Source: Neorhizobium galegae
Lineage (GTDB): Bacteria; Pseudomonadota; Alphaproteobacteria; Rhizobiales; Rhizobiaceae
Direction of reading: 5' to 3'
DNA: 64,000 nt
NCBI RefSeq assembly: GCF_021391675.1
Contig: NZ_CP090095.1
Span: 4,582,001 to 4,646,000 of the forward strand
This document shows, piece after piece, positions 54,687 through 61,711 of the stretch; position 1 is the stretch's first letter; each line of letters starts with the position of its first letter. A program made the position numbers and the translations under genes. Under the pieces are notes generated by a model. The model had not been told where the DNA came from and searched no databases. It worked only from the letters and a program-made list of their open reading frames with translations.

Positions 54687-55487
54687 ATGAAACGGACAAT
54701 CGAAAAACTGAAACATCGGCGGTATCGCCATCCATCCGGATTGCCATCGCCGCGATGGCTGGCTTATGCGCTGGTCGCGGTTAACCTGATCCTGATCGCC
54801 TTTTTCCTGCTCGATGCGCCGGTTGGCTCCTATGCCGCCCATACGCCCAACGTACTGCTGCCGATCGGCAAGGCGATTACCGATTTCGGCACGTCCGGCT
54901 GGATCCTTTTTGCGGCAGCGCTCCTCTTCTTCGAAGCGCTCGCGGTCATCCGTCTCGCGCCCGGCCTGAAAGCTCGCTTCCAGGCAATGCTGGTCAGCCA
55001 TGTTGCGGCTTATATCTTTGTGGCCGTTGCCGGCTCGGGCCTTCTCGTCAACCTGGTGAAGCGCATCATCGGCCGTGCCCGCCCGGTTCTTTACGAGCAA
55101 TGGGGCTTTTACGGTCTCAGCCCTTTTTCCGGCTCCCGGTTCGAAAGCTTTCCTTCCGGTCACGCAACCACGGTCGGGGCATTCCTGATGGCGCTGGCAC
55201 TGCTCGCTCCGCGCTACCGCCTGTTCTTTCTGATCATGAGCTTCTGGCTCGGTTTTTCGCGCGTCATCGTCGCGGCGCATTATCCGAGCGACGTGATTGC
55301 CGGTCTCTCGTTCGGCGCCTGGTTCTCTGTCATCATGGCGATCGTCTTTTCCCGCTACGGGCTGCTCTTCCGGCAGGAACCTGACGGTTGGCCGGTTCCG
55401 CGCCGGCCCATTCCTCTCCTATTGCGCCCCAATCGGGCGACAGTGCCATTCCCGCTCCGCGGCATTCCGCCGAAGCGGAGCGACTAA
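54687..55487 (+). CDS. PAP2-family membrane phosphatase
   Basis: 266 residues, about six membrane segments. The three-part active site is intact: KRIIGRARP near 128-136, FPSGHATT near 157-164 and SRVIVAAHYPSD near 192-203. Such enzymes dephosphorylate lipid carriers (undecaprenyl pyrophosphate, phosphatidic acid or lipid A phosphates) on the periplasmic side. The start ATG 54687 is preceded by GGAAGAGG. Transcribed alone after the leuB hairpin. Confidence 0.92.
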   Translation: MKRTIEKLKHRRYRHPSGLPSPRWLAYALVAVNLILIAFFLLDAPVGSYAAHTPNVLLPIGKAITDFGTSGWILFAAALLFFEALAVIRLAPGLKARFQAMLVSHVAAYIFVAVAGSGLLVNLVKRIIGRARPVLYEQWGFYGLSPFSGSRFESFPSGHATTVGAFLMALALLAPRYRLFFLIMSFWLGFSRVIVAAHYPSDVIAGLSFGAWFSVIMAIVFSRYGLLFRQEPDGWPVPRRPIPLLLRPNRATVPFPLRGIPPKRSD

Positions 55488-55602
55488 ATACTCAAGGCGT
55501 GTCGCGCAAAACGGCAAGGATTCCGGAGCATCATCAAGCCGAAGCGTAGGTGCCGGATCAAAGATACCGGCTCGAATTCCATAAGAACCTTCAAAAACAT
55601 AA

Positions 55603-55634
55603 GGGCCCGGCACATTGTACCGAGCCCCTTTTTT
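55603..55634 (+). terminator. Terminator between PAP2 and MFS genes
   Basis: GGGCCCGG (55603-55610) and CCGAGCCC (55620-55627) pair with one mismatch and are followed by T6. Confidence 0.7.
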
Positions 55635-55650
55635 ATCTGCTGGTCCTGCC

Positions 55651-57348
55651 TCAGTGAGCGAGATCGACGTCCCGTTTCTCGCGGACGAACAGCAGGCCGA
55701 TTACGACCGTCAAAAGTGCGAAGATGACGGGATACCAGAGTCCTGCGAAAATATCGCCGGTGGAGGCGACGATTGCGAAGGAGGTGGCCGGCAGGAGGCC
55801 GCCGAACCAGCCGTTACCGATGTGGTAGGGCAGGGACATGGCCGTATAACGAATGCGGGTCGGGAAGAACTCGACCAGGGCAGCAGCGATCGGGCCGTAT
55901 ACGATGGTGACGTAGATCACCATGATCGTCAGGATCGCGATGACCGTCAACGACTGACCGTTAGCCAAGGCGGAGAAGAAGCCGCTGACCTTGACCTTGC
56001 CCGGGTCGTTTGCCGCCGGATAGCCAGCCGCAACCATAGCCGGGGCGAGCGCTGCATTGAAGGCTGGGGCATCGGTGAAGGATATCGGCGCTCCGCCATT
56101 GACGACGAGTTGGGCCGGAGAGCCCGCAGGCGCGTCCACCAGCGTGTAGCGGAAAGCCTGAGTTGACATGGTGCGGCGCATCACATCGCAAGGCGTCGTG
56201 AAGGTGCGGATGCCGACCGGGTCGAACAGGGAACCGCAGGTGGCGGGATCGGCCCTGACTTCAGCCTTCACGGATTCGATCGCCTTGGAATAGGTCGGGT
56301 TGGCCGCCGTTGTCAGGGCGCTGAACAGAGGGAAGTAAGTTACTGCCGCGAGAAGGCAGCCCGCCAGGATCACCGGCTTCCTTCCGATCCGGTCAGAAAG
56401 AGAGCCAAACACCAGGAAGAAGGGTGTTGCGATGATCAACGCCCAGGCGATCAGCACGTTGGCTGTCAGAAGGTCGATCTTCAGCACAGTCTGCAGGAAG
56501 AACAGGGCGTAGAACTGTCCCGTATACCAGACGACCGCCTGGCCGACCACGAGGCCGAACAGCGCGACCAGCACGATCTTGCCATTACCCCAGTTACCGA
56601 AAGCTTCCGACAGTGGCGCCTTGGACTGAGTGCCTTCCTCCTTCATTTTCTTGAAGAGCGGTGATTCATTCATCTGCAGACGAATGTAGATCGAGATGAT
56701 GAGCAGGATGATCGACAGGAGGAAGGGAATGCGCCATCCACCCTGAAGCCCGAAGAGAATCGGCTGCGAGGTCGCGAAGGCTTCCTCGCCCATGTTGAGG
56801 CGCAAGGTCACGATCACAAACAGCGACAGGAGCAGACCCATGGTGGCCGTGGTCTGGATCCAGGCGGTATAGAAACCTCGCCGGTTCCGCGGCGAATGCT
56901 CGGCAACATAAACCACCGCGCCCCCATATTCACCGCCGAGCGCCAGGCCTTGAGCCATGCGCAGCGCCACGAGAATGATGGGTGCAGCAACACCAATCTG
57001 GTCATAGCTTGGCAGAAGACCGACCGCGAAGGTCGACAGACCCATGATCAGGATGGTGAGAAGGAAGGTGTATTTGCGGCCGACGAGATCGCCGAGCCGA
57101 CCGAAAACCAGCGCGCCGAAGGGGCGGACAAGGAAGCCGGCGGCAAAGGTCAGCAGGGCGAAGATCGCCTGCGTTGCCGGCGGGAACTGAGAGAAGAACT
57201 GCTTGCCGATGATCGCAGCCAGCGTTCCGTACAAATAGAAATCATACCATTCGAAGACGGTGCCGAGCGAGGAGGCGATAATCACCTTCCGCTCCTCGGC
57301 CGTCATCGGCTTGGTTCTGGTGTCAATCGCAGTTGCGACATTTGCCAT
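55651..57348 (-). CDS. MFS transporter, metabolite:H+ symporter type, with a large insertion
   Basis: 565 residues, versus about 430-450 for most MHS-family symporters. The N-terminal six helices include the signature FGRLGDLVGRKYTF and ALRMAQGLALGGEYGGAVVY, the MHS fingerprint shared with shikimate, ketoglutarate and betaine transporters. The extra length is a soluble insertion of about 125 residues (from SALTTAANPTYSKAIESVKA to GKVKVSGFF) between two C-terminal helices. It contains two cysteines (TCGS, PCDV) and looks exported. Substrate unknown, likely an organic acid or betaine. Confidence 0.88.
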   Translation of the reverse strand: MANVATAIDTRTKPMTAEERKVIIASSLGTVFEWYDFYLYGTLAAIIGKQFFSQFPPATQAIFALLTFAAGFLVRPFGALVFGRLGDLVGRKYTFLLTILIMGLSTFAVGLLPSYDQIGVAAPIILVALRMAQGLALGGEYGGAVVYVAEHSPRNRRGFYTAWIQTTATMGLLLSLFVIVTLRLNMGEEAFATSQPILFGLQGGWRIPFLLSIILLIISIYIRLQMNESPLFKKMKEEGTQSKAPLSEAFGNWGNGKIVLVALFGLVVGQAVVWYTGQFYALFFLQTVLKIDLLTANVLIAWALIIATPFFLVFGSLSDRIGRKPVILAGCLLAAVTYFPLFSALTTAANPTYSKAIESVKAEVRADPATCGSLFDPVGIRTFTTPCDVMRRTMSTQAFRYTLVDAPAGSPAQLVVNGGAPISFTDAPAFNAALAPAMVAAGYPAANDPGKVKVSGFFSALANGQSLTVIAILTIMVIYVTIVYGPIAAALVEFFPTRIRYTAMSLPYHIGNGWFGGLLPATSFAIVASTGDIFAGLWYPVIFALLTVVIGLLFVREKRDVDLAH

Positions 57349-57622
57349 TGTCGTCCTCCCTTAAGATGAAACTCGCGTGCCGGCTCCGAGCCCGTTCCCT
57401 CCAGGGCATGGATATGGCGACGCATTGTCGCAGATTGACAGAATTCAAGGGCTAAGGAGAGCGATGCTTTGGGATTATGACTTTCGTCTAATATCGCGCC
57501 TGCCGTGCACAGCGGATGCTGCGGCGCGGCATAAGGGCAATGCGGCGCATCACCTGCGTCAGCCGTCGCTTGACTCGTTGCGAAAATCTTTTAAACAACT
57601 CCGCGAACGGGAAGACACCCAC

Positions 57623-57742
57623 ATGCGCGCCTGCGAATTCCATATCGCTGCCTTAGCACTGCCGGCCATCCAGGCTGCGCAGCGGGCGTGTTTTGCCGCT
57701 TTCTCCAAAACCAAGGCCAAAACGACGACGAAAACCGTCTGA
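57623..57742 (+). CDS. Possible leader peptide of asd
   Basis: 39 codons from ATG 57623: MRACEFHIAALALP, then ending SKTKAKTTTKTV and stop. Nine of the last eleven codons before Val specify Lys or Thr, end products of the pathway opened by Asd. A weak GGGAAG lies about nine bases upstream of the start. The coding status is uncertain; the composition is the only evidence for a regulatory role. Confidence 0.35.
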   Translation: MRACEFHIAALALPAIQAAQRACFAAFSKTKAKTTTKTV

Positions 57743-57762
57743 CGTCTCTGGCCGCCGCTCTC

Positions 57763-57780
57763 TCCCCGGATGGCCGGGGA
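57763..57780 (+). promoter_or_regulatory. Hairpin between leader frame and asd
   Basis: TCCCCGG (57763-57769) and CCGGGGA (57774-57780) around ATGG. No T-tract follows, so a simple terminator role is doubtful. Confidence 0.35.
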
Positions 57781-57850
57781 CAAGGAATTCCGCGAGTTGA
57801 TCGCGGCTTCCCCCTCACCAAATCGAGGAGAGACAGAAAGAGAGCAAAAA

Positions 57851-58885
57851 ATGGGTTTCAAGATCGCAGTCGCCGGTGCAACCGGCAATGTCGGCAGGGA
57901 AATGCTGTCGATCCTTTCCGAGCGCGGCTTCCCGGTCGACGAAGTCGTGGCGCTGGCATCCGCCCGTAGCCAGGGAACCGAAGTTTCGTTCGGCGACCGG
58001 ACGCTGAAGGTTTCCAACCTGGAAAACTACGATTTTTCCGACACCGATATCTGCCTAATGTCGGCAGGAGGCGAGGTTTCCAAGAAGTGGTCGCCAAAGA
58101 TCGGCGCCCAGGGCTGCGTCGTCATCGACAACTCGTCCGCCTGGCGTTACGATCAGGACGTTCCGCTGATCGTTCCGGAAGTGAACCCCGATGCGATCTC
58201 CGGCTTTACCAAGCGCAACATCATCGCCAATCCGAATTGCTCGACCGCCCAGCTCGTCGTTGCCCTGAAGCCGCTGCACGACTTCGCCAAGATCAAGCGC
58301 GTCGTCGTCTCGACCTACCAGTCGGTCTCCGGCGCAGGCAAGGAAGGCATGGACGAGCTCTTCACCCAGACCCGCGCCGTCTTCGTCGCTGATCCGGTCG
58401 AATCCAAGAAGTTCACCAAGCGCATCGCCTTCAACGTCATCCCACATATCGATAGCTTCATGGAAGACGGGTATACGAAGGAAGAGTGGAAGGTTCTCGC
58501 CGAAACCAAGAAGATGCTCGACCCGAAGATCAAGGTGACCTGCACCGCCGTGCGCGTTCCGGTCTTCATCGGCCATTCGGAATCGGTCAATATCGAGTTC
58601 GAAAACGAGATCACCGCGGACCAGGCCCGCGATATCCTGCGCGAAGCTCCGGGCTGCCTCGTCATCGACAAGCATGAAAACGGCGGCTACATGACGCCTT
58701 ACGAATGCGCCGGTGAGGATGCCACCTACATTTCCCGTATCCGCGAGGATGCGACGGTGGAAAACGGCCTCAATATCTGGGTCGTTTCCGACAACCTGCG
58801 CAAGGGTGCCGCGCTCAACGCCATCCAGATCGCCGAATTGCTCGTTAATCGCGGCCTGATCAAGCCGCGCAAGGCTGCTGCCTGA
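57851..58885 (+). CDS. asd: Aspartate-semialdehyde dehydrogenase
   Basis: 344 residues. VAGATGNVGREMLSIL (NADP site) at 6-21, DNSSAWRYD, catalytic cysteine in NPNCSTAQLV near 130, SVSGAGKEGMDEL, and the His of VFIGHSESVNIEFEN. Reduces aspartyl phosphate to the semialdehyde, the branch point to lysine (and diaminopimelate), threonine and methionine. Start ATG 57851 is preceded by AGAAAGAG. Ended by the terminator at 58919. Confidence 0.97.
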   Translation: MGFKIAVAGATGNVGREMLSILSERGFPVDEVVALASARSQGTEVSFGDRTLKVSNLENYDFSDTDICLMSAGGEVSKKWSPKIGAQGCVVIDNSSAWRYDQDVPLIVPEVNPDAISGFTKRNIIANPNCSTAQLVVALKPLHDFAKIKRVVVSTYQSVSGAGKEGMDELFTQTRAVFVADPVESKKFTKRIAFNVIPHIDSFMEDGYTKEEWKVLAETKKMLDPKIKVTCTAVRVPVFIGHSESVNIEFENEITADQARDILREAPGCLVIDKHENGGYMTPYECAGEDATYISRIREDATVENGLNIWVVSDNLRKGAALNAIQIAELLVNRGLIKPRKAAA

Positions 58886-58918
58886 TAAATAATAAATTTA
58901 TTAAGCATGTTCCGATAG

Positions 58919-58946
58919 AAACCCCGTCAGAAATGGCGGGGTTTTT
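58919..58946 (+). terminator. Terminator after asd
   Basis: AAACCCCG (58919-58926) pairs with CGGGGTTT (58937-58944), ending in a T5 tract. Confidence 0.8.
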
Positions 58947-59088
58947 CTTTCGAATCACCCATATCACGAACTATTCATGAACGGGTGAGTTGCGATTGTC
59001 TGCAACCGCCGCCATAAGGCCGAAACAATGCACATTATCCGGACGCTTCAGACTTAAGCGATCCGGCTCTCGGGACGGGTTTGACCGC

Positions 59089-59901
59089 ATGAAGAAGATT
59101 TTGCTGGCAGGATTGATCGCAACCGGTTTCATGACCGCTAGTCCGGCGCTTGCCGCGCTCCAATGCGGCAACGATTCATCCGGCTTCGCCCGCTGGGTCG
59201 AAGAGTTCAAGCGGGTTGCACCTTCGAGCGGCGTCAACCCTTCCGTCGTCGAAAAGGCTTTCTCGAACGTCTCCTACAATCGCCCGACCATCAGCGCCGA
59301 TCGCGGCCAGAAGAGCTTCAAGCTTTCCTTCGACGAATTTATGAAGAAACGCGGCGGGGCTGCCATCATCTCCCGCGGCAAGGGCATGAAATCCGGCAAC
59401 GCTTCGCTGTTTGCACAGATCGAACGCCGCTACGGCGTGCCGGCCGGCCCGATCATCGCCATCTGGGGCATGGAAACCGGTTTCGGCAGCTTCATGGGTG
59501 ATCAGCACACGCTTTCCGCCGTCGCGACGCTCGCTTACGATTGCCGCCGCTCCGCCTATTTCACCGAGCAGCTCTACGCGGCCCTTCAGCTCGTCGGCCG
59601 AGGCGATCTGAGCATCACCGCCCGCGGCGCTGCCCATGGCGAGATCGGCCAGACCCAGTTCCTGCCGCTGAACGTCGTCCGCTACGGCGCGGATGGCGAC
59701 GGCGACGGCCATATCGACATGGTCCGCTCGCGTGCCGATGCGCTTGCCTCGACCGCGAATTTCCTGAAAGGACACGGCTGGAGGCCGGGTGCCGGTTACC
59801 AGCCGGGTCAGCCGAACTTCGTCGCCATCCAGGGCTGGAACGCTGCAACCGTCTATCAGCAGGCGATCGCCTATATGGGCGCGCAGATCGACGGCCAGTA
59901 A
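59089..59901 (+). CDS. MltB-like lytic murein transglycosylase
   Basis: 270 residues. Signal peptide MKKILLAGLIATGFMTASPA with cleavage near ALAAL. The SLT-type domain has the catalytic Glu in IWGMETGFGSFMG near 127-139, YDCRRSAYFTEQLYAAL, and GEIGQTQFLP (second motif). Members of GH103 cleave glycan strands to 1,6-anhydro-MurNAc. A calcium-binding-like loop GADGDGDGHIDM is typical. The C-terminal peptidoglycan-binding domain of longer relatives is absent. Confidence 0.92.
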   Translation: MKKILLAGLIATGFMTASPALAALQCGNDSSGFARWVEEFKRVAPSSGVNPSVVEKAFSNVSYNRPTISADRGQKSFKLSFDEFMKKRGGAAIISRGKGMKSGNASLFAQIERRYGVPAGPIIAIWGMETGFGSFMGDQHTLSAVATLAYDCRRSAYFTEQLYAALQLVGRGDLSITARGAAHGEIGQTQFLPLNVVRYGADGDGDGHIDMVRSRADALASTANFLKGHGWRPGAGYQPGQPNFVAIQGWNAATVYQQAIAYMGAQIDGQ

Positions 59902-59918
59902 GCCTGGTTTATCGTAAA

Positions 59919-60593
59919 TCAGGCCGACGCCTGTTCGGCCTGCTCCGGCGGTTCGGTGAGGTCCGGGCGGACGAAATCGCCCTTGCTGTCCATGATCCAG
60001 AGTTCGCCGGTCGAAATGTCGAACCAGGCGCCGTGAATGCCGAGTTTCCCTTCTTCGCCGAGTTTGCGAACAAAGGGAAACGTCTGCAGATTGGCGATAG
60101 AATTGCGGATCGAGACCCGCTCCAGCGCCGTCTGGCGTTCGGCCTGCGTCATGAATTCGTTGTTCTGGATCTGCTCGGCGGCGGGCTTCACCAGTCCCAT
60201 CCACTTGCCGATGAAGTCGCCCGGCGACAAAGGCTCCATGGCAGGGTCGAGAGCTGCCCGGATGCCGCCGCAACGGCCATGGCCCATCACCACGATATTG
60301 TCGATCTCCAGCACCTGGACCGCATATTCGAGCGCTGCCGAGGTGGCGTGAAACTGGCTGTCGGGCTCATAGGGCGGCACCATGTTGGCCACATTGCGCA
60401 CGACAAAAAGCTCACCCGGCCCGCAATCGAAAATGGTCTCCGGCGCAGAACGGGAGTCACAACAGGCAATCAGCAGCGTATGGGGCTTCTGCCCCGTATC
60501 CGCCAGCACGCGGTAGCGCTCGCGTTCGTCACTATAGCGACCGCTCATGAAGTTGCGGTAGCCCGCCAGAAGTCTGTCAGGAAAATCCGTCAT
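59919..60593 (-). CDS. Beta-class carbonic anhydrase
   Basis: 224 residues. Zinc ligands: Cys in ACCDSRSAPE (C-x-D-x-R with Asp-Arg dyad), and His and Cys in GHGRCGGIRAAL. VVRNVANMVPPYE is the usual following segment. Interconverts carbon dioxide and bicarbonate. Start ATG 60593 begins where similarity begins; an earlier ATG adds 12 unrelated codons. Convergent with mltB, 17 bases between stops. Confidence 0.95.
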   Translation of the reverse strand: MTDFPDRLLAGYRNFMSGRYSDERERYRVLADTGQKPHTLLIACCDSRSAPETIFDCGPGELFVVRNVANMVPPYEPDSQFHATSAALEYAVQVLEIDNIVVMGHGRCGGIRAALDPAMEPLSPGDFIGKWMGLVKPAAEQIQNNEFMTQAERQTALERVSIRNSIANLQTFPFVRKLGEEGKLGIHGAWFDISTGELWIMDSKGDFVRPDLTEPPEQAEQASA

Positions 60594-60663
60594 GGAGCAA
60601 CGATTATAGCGCTGCCGAGCGAAGATCAACGGCCATTGTGCATCTGCGAAGTTCCGGCGCCGA

Positions 60664-61536
60664 TTACCGCTTGGTCCGCTGCAAGGGGTGCACGAGCCGG
60701 CGCATCTGAACCATTGCCATGGGTGTGGAGAGGCTCGATGCGTCCGTCTCCAGCGTCAGCTCGTCGCCGCCGCGCTTGGCCGTGCGCGCAAGGACTTCGA
60801 AAACGCTCGCAGTTGCCAGCTGCAGCGCCTTTTCCTCGTCCATGCCGGCAAGGATTCGCCCGAGGAAGAGCGCTCCCAGGAGGTCGCCGAGTCCGTTCGG
60901 CGGATTGTCGATCAGCCGGTGTTCGGCAAGCAGCGCATGTTTGCCGGTCAGGTAGAGATTGCCGGTACCGCCCGCCATCATCGGCACGGCCGAGGTCACC
61001 AGGATGCGCGGCGGCCCGAGCGCGATTGCGGCATCCATGATATCGTTGTTGGTTTCGAGCGGCGCGCCGGAAAGCCAGGCGAGCTCGTAGCGGTTCGGGG
61101 TGGCGATCGTCGCAAGCGGAATGAGTTCGTCACGGATCGCTTCTGCCGTCGGCTGCGGAATATAGAGCCCGCCGAGATCGCCCATGACAGGATCGCAGAC
61201 ATAGAGAAGGCCCGGGTTCTTCTCCTTCAGCGCCCTTATCAGCCGCGCCACCGAACGCGGCTGGGCGGCATTGCCGAAATAGCCGGTCAGCACCGCCTTC
61301 ACTTCTCCCAGCCATGGCGCGCGAATAAGATCGTCTATAGCCTTGTCGAAATCTGATTCGGGAAAGGTCAGCCGTGTAGAAGGCCCATGACCGGGATGCC
61401 AGGGGAGGACGACGGTCGGCATTGCCCAGACGGGAAATCCCAGCGTCTCGAGCGCGAAGACGGCGGCGCGATTGCCGACCGAGCCGCGCACGACATGGCT
61501 GGAGATGACGAGGACGGCACTGCTGGTATCCTGCAT
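60664..61536 (-). CDS. pdxY: Pyridoxal kinase
   Basis: 290 residues, ribokinase-like. VLVISSHVVRGSVGNRAAVF at the start (PL-binding Ser and Val), VCDPVMGDLGGLYIP, ATPNRYELAWLSG, and the anion hole with catalytic Asp in NPPNGLGDLLGALFLGRIL (usually GTGD). The first Gly-Thr of GTGD reads Gly-Leu here. Phosphorylates pyridoxal to PLP in salvage. Divergent from the glutamate dehydrogenase gene. Confidence 0.93.
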   Translation of the reverse strand: MQDTSSAVLVISSHVVRGSVGNRAAVFALETLGFPVWAMPTVVLPWHPGHGPSTRLTFPESDFDKAIDDLIRAPWLGEVKAVLTGYFGNAAQPRSVARLIRALKEKNPGLLYVCDPVMGDLGGLYIPQPTAEAIRDELIPLATIATPNRYELAWLSGAPLETNNDIMDAAIALGPPRILVTSAVPMMAGGTGNLYLTGKHALLAEHRLIDNPPNGLGDLLGALFLGRILAGMDEEKALQLATASVFEVLARTAKRGGDELTLETDASSLSTPMAMVQMRRLVHPLQRTKR

Positions 61537-61711
61537 GAGATTGCTTTCCGGCTACGATGGCCCTGTTGATCGTTTCTTCGTCGCCGCATGTCAACAAGCC
61601 TTCACGGAACAATGAAACGTGTAGTGCCGACGGACATGGATCAGCCACGTTGCTGCACGATGACACAAATCTAGTTTATTCCGTCTGGGGACGGAAAAAG
61701 GGGAGAGGGAC

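Larger units (their letters stand above)
57349..57850. other. 500-base gap upstream of asd
   Basis: Holds the promoters for the MFS gene and asd. The only gene-like item is a 39-codon frame at 57623-57742 with a Lys/Thr-rich end, followed by a hairpin at 57763-57780. The remainder shows nothing recognisable. Confidence 0.5.

Noticed and set aside
53272..54747. A 491-codon leftward frame opposite leuB
   Set aside because: Antisense shadow of leuB.
57377..57742. A 121-codon frame upstream of asd
   Set aside because: Only its last 39 codons, starting at an internal ATG, have a plausible reading as a leader peptide; the longer frame begins inside the MFS promoter region without a ribosome site.
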